Origin: Azospirillum halopraeferens DSM 3675
GTDB lineage: Bacteria; Pseudomonadota; Alphaproteobacteria; Azospirillales; Azospirillaceae
Direction of reading: 5' to 3'
NCBI RefSeq assembly: GCF_000429625.1
Contig: NZ_AUCF01000034.1
Coordinates: 1-64,000 of the forward strand
DNA length: 64,000 nucleotides
Both the position numbers and the translations under genes were made by a program. Position 1 is the stretch's first letter; the number at the start of each line of letters is the position of its first letter. A model generated the notes under the pieces. It saw only the letters and a program-made list of their open reading frames with translations, did not search any database and was not told the origin of the DNA. Positions 51,723 through 60,674 of this stretch are shown piece by piece.

Positions 51723-52016
51723 TCACTTTGGCACCCTCGTCCAGAAAGCCGCGCGCGTGCGATGCTCCCTGTCCCCGCGCGGCTCCACCGGCCCGATGCC
51801 GGTCTGGATGGTGCGCTCGGGGCCATGGCCGTGCCGGACCACCCGGTCGCGACCGTCCGCCAGCTTCAGGTCCTTCATGGCGACCAGGAAGACGTCCACC
51901 TCCGCCTCGATGGCCTGCTCCAGCAGCCGACGGGCGCCGGTGCGCAGGATGGTGGTCAGCGGGTCGTCGATCTCCTCCGGCTGACGCAGCCGGACAACCT
52001 TGCTATCATTGTTCAT
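51723..52016 (-). pseudogene. IS256-family transposase N-terminal fragment
   Basis: It begins MNNDSKVVRLRQPEEIDDPL, then LRTGARRLLEQAIEAEVDVF and DRVVRHGHGPERTIQTGIGP, the IS256 N-terminal zone. The frame breaks after GIGPVE and the DDE domain is absent. It is a different element from the intact IS256 at 60718. Confidence 0.75.
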
Positions 52017-52209
52017 GGCGTATCGCTCCCTCGTGGAGGTTCCGGCAGGCTTCGTCACCCGCCTCGATACGCCGCCCTTCTCAGCCCGTCATCACCCGGT
52101 TTCCCGCATAGCTCGTTTGATTTCCATCAGTGCCACCGGGATAAGCATGGCGAGACGTCAAACCCCTAAGCTATTCTTTGCCATCAGCGAATTGGGGGCA
52201 TGGACCGGC

Positions 52210-54276
52210 ATGCGGGTAGCGTTGCTCAACACCTTCGACACTCACGGCGGCGCGGCCCGCGCGGCATACCGGCTGTTTCAGGGACTGGGGCGCATCGGCA
52301 TCAGCCGAACCTTGTATGTGGCGCGCCGGGATGACGCGCACGGCGACGTCATCGCCGTGCGTCCCGAGAGTTCTGAGGAGATGGAGGACTGGAAAGGGCG
52401 TGAGGCGGCGATACGGGCGGAAGAGGGTCCTTACCCCGCTTTGAAACGGCATGCCTTCGCCCCGTTCCATTCCGACCGTGCTGCGCGGTCGGAGCTGCTG
52501 GAACGGCGCCTGATGCCCGCTGACGTGATCAACCTGCACTGGACCCGCGGGTTGGTGGACTGGAGCCATTTTCTTGCCGCACGCCCGGCGGATGTTCCCC
52601 TGGTGTGGACGTTGCACGACCAGCACATCCTGACCGGCGGGTGTCATTATACCGGGGATTGCACCGGCTTCACCGACCGATGCGGACGCTGTCCGGTGCT
52701 GGAATCGCAGGATGCCGACGATCTTTCGGCCCGCGTGCTGGCCCGCAAACGCGCCGCCCTGGCGGCGTTCAAGGGGCCGATGCACCTGGTGGCTCCCAGC
52801 CGCTGGATGGCCGGGCAGGCGCAGCGCAGCGCCCTGTTTCGGGATCGGCCGGTCCATGTGATCCCCTATGGACTGGACAGTCACCGGTTTCGCCAGCGTG
52901 ATGCCGGCGCCCTGCGGGACCGGCTGGGCATCCGGCGCGACACCACGGTGCTCATGTTCGTCGCTCACGCTCTCACCGATCCGCGCAAGGGCTACGACAT
53001 GCTGAGGGCGGCGCTCGACGGCATGGCGCTGTCCGATGACTGCGTCCTGGTGCTGGTCGGCCATGGCAGGGTGCAGCATCCGGTCCGGGTGCCGACCATC
53101 GAGGTGGGCGCGGTGACGAGCGACGACGATATGGCACTGTACTACAGCATGGCCGATTTGCTGGTGGTTCCCAGCGGCCAGGACAACTATCCGAACATCG
53201 CCCTGGAGGCCCTGGCCTGCGGCACCCCGGTGGCGGGCTTTCCAATCGGCGGACTCGTCGATCTGGTGGGCCGCGACGAGCGGGGGATCCTTGCCGCGGG
53301 GCTCGCGGCGGGTGACCTGTCCCGTGCCCTGGCTGAGGCCCTGTCCGACCGCAGCCGCCTGGCTGCCCTGGGGCATGCCGCTCGGGACTTCGTCGAGCGC
53401 GAGTGCACCCTCGAGCGGCAGGCCGAACGCTACGCCGCCCTGTACACCGATCTGCATGCCCGGGCCAGGGGGCTGCCGGCCGGGGCAAGAACGACAGGAT
53501 CGGCAGGAGGAGTGATGTCGGCCCGACGCGACGCCATTCTGGGGCTGACCCCGGCCCATGGGGGCATGTCCGCCACATCCTACGGGGTTTGGGATTTCCT
53601 CTTCCGTACTCAGGCGGAAAAAGGCATCGGCGGAGACGGCCTGGAGATCGGGGTGTTCCGCGGCACCGGGGCGGCGGCCATCTGCCTGAATCTGCGGGCG
53701 GGTGAACGGTTTTGCGGCATCGACCGGCACCTGGACCGAGCGGGGGTTCTGGCCAACATCGCCGCTGCCGGCTGCGACGAGACGGCCCGTATCGAGCTTC
53801 TGGCCGCCTGTTCCCGTCAGGTCCGCCGGAAAGGCTTGGCCGACTCCTACCGCGGGGCCTGCCGCTTTCTGCACATCGACGGTGAGCATTCCTATGATGC
53901 CGTCCGCAGCGACCTGGACCTGTGCATTCCGCTGATGGCCGACGGCGGGGTCATCAGCGTGGATGACTTCTTCAATCCCGATTCCGTCTGCGTCACCCAT
54001 GCCGTGTTCGACCACATCCGCGACCGGCCGCATGATCTGCGGTTGTTCCTGTGCGGCGGCGGCAAAGCCTATCTTTGCGCACCGCGGGATCTCGGGGGAT
54101 GGCGGGCGGCGTGCCTGGACCGGCTGGTGCCGTTCCTGGAGACGGTGCATGGTACGGCGGTGCGTCTGTCCAGGAACAGCCATGCCTGGGAGCTGGACTA
54201 TCTGGGACTGGCACCGCGGGACGGCGGAACTCCCTATCTGGAGATCGGGCGGTACCGCGATACCCCGCCGGTGTGA
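52210..54276 (+). CDS. glycosyltransferase (GT4) fused to class I SAM methyltransferase
   Basis: About 688 residues and bifunctional. Residues 1-435: GT-B transferase, starting MRVALLNTFDTHGGAARAAY, TLHDQHILTGGCHYTGDCTG, then YGLDSHRFRQRDAG, VAHALTDPRKGYDML and the donor-site PNIALEALACGTPVAGFPIG. Residues 440-688: a methyltransferase with LEIGVFRGTGAAAICLNLRA and FLHIDGEHSYDAVRSDLDLC, then GGVISVDDFFNPDSV (Methyltransf_24 type). ATG 52210 is chosen because the GT fold starts there; ATG 52150 is open. It is first in the right-hand glycan cluster. Confidence 0.85.
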   Translation: MRVALLNTFDTHGGAARAAYRLFQGLGRIGISRTLYVARRDDAHGDVIAVRPESSEEMEDWKGREAAIRAEEGPYPALKRHAFAPFHSDRAARSELLERRLMPADVINLHWTRGLVDWSHFLAARPADVPLVWTLHDQHILTGGCHYTGDCTGFTDRCGRCPVLESQDADDLSARVLARKRAALAAFKGPMHLVAPSRWMAGQAQRSALFRDRPVHVIPYGLDSHRFRQRDAGALRDRLGIRRDTTVLMFVAHALTDPRKGYDMLRAALDGMALSDDCVLVLVGHGRVQHPVRVPTIEVGAVTSDDDMALYYSMADLLVVPSGQDNYPNIALEALACGTPVAGFPIGGLVDLVGRDERGILAAGLAAGDLSRALAEALSDRSRLAALGHAARDFVERECTLERQAERYAALYTDLHARARGLPAGARTTGSAGGVMSARRDAILGLTPAHGGMSATSYGVWDFLFRTQAEKGIGGDGLEIGVFRGTGAAAICLNLRAGERFCGIDRHLDRAGVLANIAAAGCDETARIELLAACSRQVRRKGLADSYRGACRFLHIDGEHSYDAVRSDLDLCIPLMADGGVISVDDFFNPDSVCVTHAVFDHIRDRPHDLRLFLCGGGKAYLCAPRDLGGWRAACLDRLVPFLETVHGTAVRLSRNSHAWELDYLGLAPRDGGTPYLEIGRYRDTPPV

Positions 54277-54458
54277 ATGCCGCCCTTCCGAAGCACCGTG
54301 AAGCGGGTGGGTTCCCTGGCCGCGGTATCGGCTTCGGCCCGGCAGGGCCGCAACCGGCAGGGCGTATGAAGGCAGCGGTCAGCATGCTCCCGGCCGTGTA
54401 CGAGACCCACCGGAGCTGCCGAGATCAAGCATCCGGAAATGTTCAAGGAGGCGGCGTC

Positions 54459-55529
54459 ATGCGCCTGCAGCAGATCGTCACCTATTACGATGTCTATCTC
54501 GGCACCTTCCACCGCGCCGCGCCGGATGTGGCGGCGCTGCCTTACGACCGGCAGCTCGATCGATTGCTGGCAGACGGGTTTTCGGCCGGACACGTGCTGG
54601 CCCCGTACTTCCGGCCGCTGGGCTTCGAGACGGAGTTCGTGGTCGCCAACTGGGTGTCCGGCCAGGGGCAGTGGGCGCGCGAGCGCGGGATCGAGCCGCC
54701 GGCGGACCCGGAAGCGGCCATGCGGCTGTGTGTGGAACGGGTCGACCGTTTCCGCCCGGACATCCTCCTGATCTCCGACCCCATCGGACTGGACGCCCGC
54801 TTCCTTCGCAGCCTCGCGCACCGGCCACGGCTGGTGATGGCGTGGCGGCAGGCATCCATTCCGGACGGCACGGACTGGCGCGGCTTCGACATTCTTTTGT
54901 CGGGCGACGACGGGTGTCTGCGCCGCGCGCAAGAACTCGGCGCGCGGCGAACGGTGCGGTTCCGCCCGGGTTTCCCGCGGTGGATTGCCGAGATGCTGGC
55001 GGACGAGCCGCGTCGCAACGACGTCGTCTTCTGCGGCCAGATCAGCCGGGAGCACCGGGAGCGTGCCAACGGCCTCGCCCGCGTGGCGGAGGCCGCGGAG
55101 CGGTCGGGTGCAGGGTTCGGCACCGATTTTCATTTGCTGGGCGACGCGGAGGGTATCCTGGCGCGACACAACCGCGGAGCGCTTTGGGGAATGGCGATGT
55201 ACCGGGCGATCCGCCATGGCCGCATCGGCCTGAACGTCCACATCGATATCACCGGGCGTGCGATGAATATCCGGATGCAGGAGACGACCGGGCTCGGCAC
55301 CATGCTGCTGACTGAGGCCGACCCGTCGCTCGGGGAGCAGTTCGTTCCCGGGCGGGAGGTGGAGACCTACGCCTCGGCCGGCGAACTGACGGAGAAGATC
55401 CGCTATTTCCTCGACCACCCCGACAAGCGGGAGGCCATCGCGCGGCGCGGCCAGGAGCGCTGCCTGCGTGACTGGTCGATGGAAAGCCGGGTCACCGAGT
55501 TGGCCGACCTGATCCGCGGCGCGATTTGA
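54459..55529 (+). CDS. glycosyltransferase family 1-like (CgeB-type)
   Basis: 356 residues. The N-terminal half has the CgeB-type YYDVYLGTFHRAAPDVAALP and RFRPDILLISDPIGLDARFL; the C-terminal half has RRNDVVFCGQISREHRERAN, GLNVHIDITGRAMNIRMQET and TGLGTMLLTEADPSLGEQFV, a donor-site region of family 1 transferases. AAGGAGGCG precedes ATG 54459. About 180 bases after the GT-methyltransferase fusion and same strand, so probably one operon. Confidence 0.8.
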   Translation: MRLQQIVTYYDVYLGTFHRAAPDVAALPYDRQLDRLLADGFSAGHVLAPYFRPLGFETEFVVANWVSGQGQWARERGIEPPADPEAAMRLCVERVDRFRPDILLISDPIGLDARFLRSLAHRPRLVMAWRQASIPDGTDWRGFDILLSGDDGCLRRAQELGARRTVRFRPGFPRWIAEMLADEPRRNDVVFCGQISREHRERANGLARVAEAAERSGAGFGTDFHLLGDAEGILARHNRGALWGMAMYRAIRHGRIGLNVHIDITGRAMNIRMQETTGLGTMLLTEADPSLGEQFVPGREVETYASAGELTEKIRYFLDHPDKREAIARRGQERCLRDWSMESRVTELADLIRGAI

Positions 55530-55622
55530 ATCAGACCGCGTCAAATCGGAATCGACCTGACGCGTAAATCCGGTCGTCGCTCCAAAAGTTGGACCGGTGC
55601 CCGTCCGCGGCGACCGTGCCGG

Positions 55623-56699
55623 TCACAACAGCACGGCCGTGTTCCAGGGATCGAATGGCTCCAGCCGACCGCGGGCCCGCACCGGCCGCACAAATTCGTG
55701 CCCGGCAACGTTCAGCATGGCCGCCGCAACCGAGAACGAACTGTTGGACACAGCCAGGAACGCGGCGCGCCGCAACACCTCGAAGTCGACCAGGAAGGCC
55801 AGCGCCTCCGGCAGGGGGCCGGCGCCGGCCGCGGTCACCGGCCGAAACGCCCGGAAATCCTCGACAACGCCCGGGTCGTCGGAGGCAACATAGAGCAGCG
55901 GGTGTCGCAGATCTGGCCAGACCGCACGCAGCCAGGGCAGATACCATTCGGTGGGCGACCGCCAGAACCGTTCGCCGCCGAAGTCACCGCGCCGGATGTG
56001 CACGGCAACCAGGGTGCGGCCGGCGAACCCCAGCGGTTCGAGCCACCGATCGAGCCCACGGGCGACCGGCGCGGCCCAGCGCAGACGGGCGCGCCAGCGC
56101 TCGCGCCAGGGGGCGAGACGGATGGTCGGGTACTGGCAGAAGCCCCGGACATCGACGCCGGCCACCCGCTCGGCCGAACCGGGGGGCAGGGTGCCGGCCA
56201 GGTCGACCGTTTTCTCGTCCGCTTCCGGCAGTGCCACCGCCGGATAGGGCTCGTCACACCCGAACAGGTCACGCCCGGGCCAATCCGGAAGCTCCAGCTC
56301 AAGCCCACGCAGGTCGGTGTAGAGCCGCAGGAAACCGTATTGGAACACCTGGTTGCCGAAGCGGCCGTTCTGCCCGAGCGTCGTCATCGACAAGCGCGGC
56401 CGGTCGGGCGGTGCCTGCACGCGGCGGTCGGGTGGCGGCCCCCAGAGCCGGCGGGCCTCCAGCATGACACGGCGGGAGAACGGGCGGGCCATGCCGGGGA
56501 CCACAGCCGACGCCCTCCGGTACAGTTCCGAGGCGGCGTCCGGTTCGCACAGGTGTTCCATGACCCGGGCCAGCCCGACCAGCGCGCCATAGTCGGAAAC
56601 CCGGGACAGGACGGACCGGTAACGGTCAGCCGCCTGTTCGTAGCGGCCGGCGCGTACCAGCGCGGCAGCTTCCTCATACAACCGGTCCAGCGCCTCCAT
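55623..56699 (-). CDS. TPR plus alpha-1,2-fucosyltransferase-like (GT11) protein
   Basis: 358 residues. The first 90 residues are TPR-like helices (LYEEAAALVRAGRYEQAADR, LVGLARVMEHLCEPDAASEL). The rest follows the GT11 pattern: NGRFGNQVFQYGFLRLYTDL near 110, the GDP-sugar motif LVAVHIRRGDFGGERFW, and AVSNSSFSVAAAMLNVAG near the C-terminus. ATG 56699 or GTG 56729, which overlaps the upstream stop (GTGA), are both possible. GT11 enzymes add fucose or related deoxy sugars; substrate unknown. Confidence 0.8.
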   Translation of the reverse strand: MEALDRLYEEAAALVRAGRYEQAADRYRSVLSRVSDYGALVGLARVMEHLCEPDAASELYRRASAVVPGMARPFSRRVMLEARRLWGPPPDRRVQAPPDRPRLSMTTLGQNGRFGNQVFQYGFLRLYTDLRGLELELPDWPGRDLFGCDEPYPAVALPEADEKTVDLAGTLPPGSAERVAGVDVRGFCQYPTIRLAPWRERWRARLRWAAPVARGLDRWLEPLGFAGRTLVAVHIRRGDFGGERFWRSPTEWYLPWLRAVWPDLRHPLLYVASDDPGVVEDFRAFRPVTAAGAGPLPEALAFLVDFEVLRRAAFLAVSNSSFSVAAAMLNVAGHEFVRPVRARGRLEPFDPWNTAVLL

Positions 56700-56725
56700 C
56701 GAACCGTTCGGGGCCGCACCTCCCG

Positions 56726-57811
56726 TCACGCGGCCGCGCCCCCGAGGGCTGCGAGGCGAGAGCGCAACGGCTCCGCAAGCGGTCCGATTCGGGCGAGTAC
56801 CGTGCGGATCGCGTTGCCGTCGGCCCGCACAGCGCCGGCCAGGTCCTTGTCCGCCTCGGCCCCCCGTCCCTGAGCCACATGCACCAGGGCGTTGGCGACC
56901 TGCACCCACGGATTGCCTTCCAGCACCTTGCGGGCCGCATTCGCGGCTGCCTCGGCTTCGGCGACATGGTCGTCCGCCAACGCCGCCAGGGCACGGAAAG
57001 CCAGAAGCACGCCGTGTCCGGGAGTCAGGGTCTCGGCAACGTCCAGCGCCCGGCGCGCCTCGGCATTGCGACCGAGCCCGAGAAGTGCCAGGAAGCGGTA
57101 CTGGTGGGCTATGACAGCCGAGGAGAACAGCTCCGGCCGATCAACGAGGGCGAGGACGCGGGCATGGTCGCCCTGCGCCTGCGCAAGACGGGCCCGCTGA
57201 AGCCGTCCCTGTTCGTGGTCGGGTTCAAGCGCGAGCAGGATGTCGAGAACGCGGGCGGCGTCCGCCTCCCGCATATTCCGAATCAGGCTTTGGGCGACAC
57301 CGGCCAGCGCGGAGGCCAAGGTGTCGGCATGGGGCAACCGGTCGGCGGGAGGCAGTCCATCCAGGAGGAGCCCCGCCTCTTCGGTGCGATTGCCGTGCAG
57401 CAGGAGGATTGCCCGCGCGAGCGTCAGGGCGGGATGGGAGCGTTCGGCCTCCGTCAGCGCGTCTAGGACGCCGGACGCCTCGTCGAGCCGCTCGTCGCCA
57501 AGGAGAGCGGCGACGCGCCGGCACACACCGATGACGCGGTAGTTCGGCTCCATCCTCCCGGCCAACTCTCCGACCGCCCGGGCCTCATCCGGCCGGGCCT
57601 GCGCGGTCAGCGCCTCCTCCAGCTCGAAGGCGGCGGCGTGATGATCGGGCTGGATGTCCAGCGCACGGCGGAACGCCGCGACGGCATGGTCCGGCTCACC
57701 CGTCCGCAACAGCGCCACGCCCATTTCATAATGGTAATTGGCGAAAGTCGTGCTGCGTATGCGGCGTCGCCATTCCTCGATCTGCTCGTTGCTGAGTGCG
57801 CTGGTAGTCAC
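56726..57811 (-). CDS. TPR-repeat protein of the glycan cluster
   Basis: 361 residues made almost wholly of helical pairs: MGVALLRTGEPDHAVAAFRR, ALDIQPDHHAAAFELEEALT, then further repeats to the C-terminus. No catalytic motif. The N-terminal segment IEEWRRRIRSTTFANYHYEM is shared with a broken paralogue at 460-646. The probable role is scaffold for glycosylation enzymes. It precedes the GT11-like gene with a GTGA overlap. Confidence 0.8.
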   Translation of the reverse strand: MTTSALSNEQIEEWRRRIRSTTFANYHYEMGVALLRTGEPDHAVAAFRRALDIQPDHHAAAFELEEALTAQARPDEARAVGELAGRMEPNYRVIGVCRRVAALLGDERLDEASGVLDALTEAERSHPALTLARAILLLHGNRTEEAGLLLDGLPPADRLPHADTLASALAGVAQSLIRNMREADAARVLDILLALEPDHEQGRLQRARLAQAQGDHARVLALVDRPELFSSAVIAHQYRFLALLGLGRNAEARRALDVAETLTPGHGVLLAFRALAALADDHVAEAEAAANAARKVLEGNPWVQVANALVHVAQGRGAEADKDLAGAVRADGNAIRTVLARIGPLAEPLRSRLAALGGAAA

Positions 57812-57899
57812 CGTCTTGCTCCACTGTGCCGCAAGGCGCGGACGCCGTTGTTCGTGGCCGCAGCCGATGCGGCGACTGTATCGTTGCCCGGGAACCCTG

Positions 57900-59258
57900 T
57901 CAGTCCAAAATCGCCGGTTCCGGACAGCCGGCGGCCGGCGGAACCCGGACGTAAAGAGCGTCGCCCCAGGTCGGGTGGTAGGGGCAGGTCATCGCGACGC
58001 GCCGGAAGCCTGCGCCGGTGAGATGCGCCTCGACGTCTTCGATCTGCGCGCAGCCTTCGTACAGCTCGGCGAAGTTGACTTCGAGGTTGACGGCCTCAAT
58101 GTGCTCCAGCAGCCGCGGCGCGCCCCGCAATGCCAGCAGTTCCGCACCCTGGATGTCCATGTTCAGGACATTGAAGTCCGTGAAAGCCCGCCCGCTGCGT
58201 TCCACGATCTCGTCGAGCGGCCGAACGGTCACCTCGATCCGGCCGACCTCTGTAATGGACGGGTAGATGCGGCGATGCAGGCCGAGCGGCAGCAGCGAAC
58301 TGCTCTGGTCGCCGGACGTGATGTGAAGCACGGCCCGCCCCGGCGCCTCGCCCGCCGCGCACGACTCGACGTGCACATCATCGGCTCCGGCGAAGCGGCC
58401 GGCCAGGGCATCGGCCAGCGCCGGGTTCGCCTCGACGAACAGGATCGGGCCGGCCCCCATCGCGCGGTAGGCGTCCGCCTCGCGGCCCCGGTGGGCGCCG
58501 ACGTGCACGACGCCCCGTGGCCGCACACCGTGCGCGGGCAGCAGCATCGCCAGATCCAGCATGCGCGGCGGGCGCCCGAAAAGGTAGTCCGTCAGCCGCC
58601 CGTGAATGGCAAGGTAGTTCGCGTACTCGAAGTCTTCGAGCGCCGGCGACCATACCAATGGCTCGTCGAAGGACTGTCCCAGCTTGAACAACCGATATCC
58701 TTCGCCGGCCATCAGCGCGAACACCGATTCAAGACGGGTGCCCGCGTCGGCATAGGTTCCCCCGTACTCGAACTGGACCAAGTCGATGCGGCCGTGGCGG
58801 AGCAGGCCGCGGGCACCGAGCAGCACCTCCAGTTCCGCCCCTTCGACGTCGATCTTCAGGAAATTGACGTGGCGCACCCCCCGGTCCCCGCAGAAAGTGT
58901 CGAGGGTGGTGACGTCGATATCGATGATGCTCGGCTCGGGGATGTCGCCGAAGATCGGATGGGTGCGCCGGTGGAACCCGCTGAAGCTGGGATGTGTGCG
59001 GTAATGGGTGAAGGAACGCGTACCGGCCGCGCTCGCAAGCCCCACCGGGAACACCGTCGCCCGAGAGCCCAGACGGGCCAGTTGCCCGGCGAGCGTGCCG
59101 TCGGCCGCAGCGAGCGGTTCCAGCGCGAACACGCGGCAGTCCGGTTGTGCGGCGAGCACTTCGCGTGTCCATGCCCCAACATTCGCCCCGACGTCGAACA
59201 CCACGTCGCCGGGCCGGATGAACCTGCGGATAACGTCGATTTCGGCCTGAGCAACCAT
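57900..59258 (-). CDS. tandem double-domain FkbM-family methyltransferase
   Basis: 452 residues from ATG 59258 with AAGGCGGA upstream. Two FkbM domains: domain 1 (about 10-220) has GDVVFDVGANVGAWTREVLA and NFLKIDVEGAELEVLLGARG; domain 2 (about 245-440) has GVVHVGAHRGREADAYRAMG and VLNMDIQGAELLALRGAPRL. Both keep the SAM motif and the K/MDxxGxE signature, so both could be active. It is likely to methylate sugar hydroxyls. Neighbours are another FkbM gene and the TPR gene. Confidence 0.85.
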   Translation of the reverse strand: MVAQAEIDVIRRFIRPGDVVFDVGANVGAWTREVLAAQPDCRVFALEPLAAADGTLAGQLARLGSRATVFPVGLASAAGTRSFTHYRTHPSFSGFHRRTHPIFGDIPEPSIIDIDVTTLDTFCGDRGVRHVNFLKIDVEGAELEVLLGARGLLRHGRIDLVQFEYGGTYADAGTRLESVFALMAGEGYRLFKLGQSFDEPLVWSPALEDFEYANYLAIHGRLTDYLFGRPPRMLDLAMLLPAHGVRPRGVVHVGAHRGREADAYRAMGAGPILFVEANPALADALAGRFAGADDVHVESCAAGEAPGRAVLHITSGDQSSSLLPLGLHRRIYPSITEVGRIEVTVRPLDEIVERSGRAFTDFNVLNMDIQGAELLALRGAPRLLEHIEAVNLEVNFAELYEGCAQIEDVEAHLTGAGFRRVAMTCPYHPTWGDALYVRVPPAAGCPEPAILD

Positions 59259-59320
59259 GGTTCCGCCTTTTCCGCCCGAACACCCTGCATCCGCCTCCCC
59301 GCCCTCGGGCGGAGCCCGTA

Positions 59321-59974
59321 TCACCGGGCGTAGAGATCGCCCCACAATTTTTGATTTTCCACGGCACTGTTGCCGAGGATGCGCACGATTTCGTACCAGG
59401 GCACCCATTGTGCGAGCTGGAAGCGCGGATCCTCGCCCACTGCCACGTTGAACTCCCCGTATCCAAGGGTGACCAGACGGTGCACGACCTCCATGGCGTG
59501 GGCAATGTACTCGGACGTGAACTCCAGAGACAGGATTCCGGCCCGGCACGACAGCCCCCGGACCACGTCCATCTCGAATCCCTCTACGTCGATCTTGCTG
59601 TACTTCGGCTCGCCATGGAGTGCGATCAGCGCGTCCATGGTGGTGATCTCCACCTCGACCTGTTCGTCCCACTCATAGGCGGAGAAGCGGCCGGTTTTCC
59701 AGTGTGGAGCGAAGGTGCTCAGCACCGGAGACCTGGTGCAGATGTCGAGGGTCAGCGTTCCCGGTGCCCTGCCCACACCCTTCGCCACCACGACGACGGC
59801 GGGAACGCCTGCAAAACGGCTCCGCATGTGCTCGGCCAGCCGCGGCTGGGGTTCGACGCACACCACCCTCGCGCCCTTGCGCAGGAAACCGACGGCCTTG
59901 TCGCCCGTGTGTGCGCCGATATCGAAGACGATGTCGTCCGTCTCGATGAAATCCATGATGGTCGATGGCTGCAT
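59321..59974 (-). CDS. FkbM-family methyltransferase
   Basis: 217 residues from ATG 59974, with GGGGAG seven bases upstream; ATG 60025 is also open. DDIVFDIGAHTGDKAVGFLR is motif I, VCVEPQPRLAEHMRSRF the acidic loop, YSKIDVEGFEMDVVRGLSCR the signature, and LSLEFTSEYIAHAMEVVHRL follows. It is a compact single-domain enzyme. First gene of the minus-strand group 59974-55623. Confidence 0.83.
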   Translation of the reverse strand: MQPSTIMDFIETDDIVFDIGAHTGDKAVGFLRKGARVVCVEPQPRLAEHMRSRFAGVPAVVVVAKGVGRAPGTLTLDICTRSPVLSTFAPHWKTGRFSAYEWDEQVEVEITTMDALIALHGEPKYSKIDVEGFEMDVVRGLSCRAGILSLEFTSEYIAHAMEVVHRLVTLGYGEFNVAVGEDPRFQLAQWVPWYEIVRILGNSAVENQKLWGDLYAR

Positions 59975-60260
59975 GGCGCACTCCCCGGCGATATCCGTGT
60001 TGGCGATGTCGGTGGATGAGCCCATCCTTCGCCGGGATCAGCGCCGGAAAAGGGAATGAGCCTTTCCCAGGAGCAGACGCATGGTCCTGGCCGGACACAC
60101 CGTTCTGCCGGTTCGGATGTCCGACGGGCCGAGCACGTCCGATGTCAGGCGCCCGCATGAACTTCTCTCCGGCCTGAGGGGCGGAGTCAAGGAGGATCCG
60201 TCAGTTGTGAGATGGACCCCGGATCTGAGGCAGGTGACGAAGCGAGAGTCCTGCTCCTAT
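59975..60260. other. intergenic stretch between glycan cluster and IS5 element
   Basis: No gene supported. It probably holds the promoter of the minus-strand FkbM gene; no clear motif was found by eye. Confidence 0.4.
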
Positions 60261-60674
60261 AAGAGTACCTAACAGAACCATCGCTGGACGAAGCGGAAGG
60301 TGATGAGGGCGGCGGCGAGATGGAGGAAGGCAGCGAAGATGTCGGCTCGGCGCTCATAGCGGACGGCGATGCGGCGGAAGCGGGCGAACCAAGCCAGGGT
60401 GCGCTCAACCTTCCAGCGGTGGCGGCCGAGGCGATCACTGCGGTCGATGCCGCGCCGGGCGATGCGGGGGATGATGGAGCGTCGGCGAAGCGCCCGCCGG
60501 CAGCGCGGGAAGTCGTAGCCCTTGTCGGCGTGCAGCTTGGCCGGGCGCCGTCGCGGGCGGCCGGCGCACTGGCGGATGGCTGGCACGGCATCGACCAGCG
60601 TCTCCAGCAGCGTGCTGTCGTGGCGGTTGGCCGCGGAGAGGATCAGGGCCAACGGAATGCCGTTGGCGTCGATG

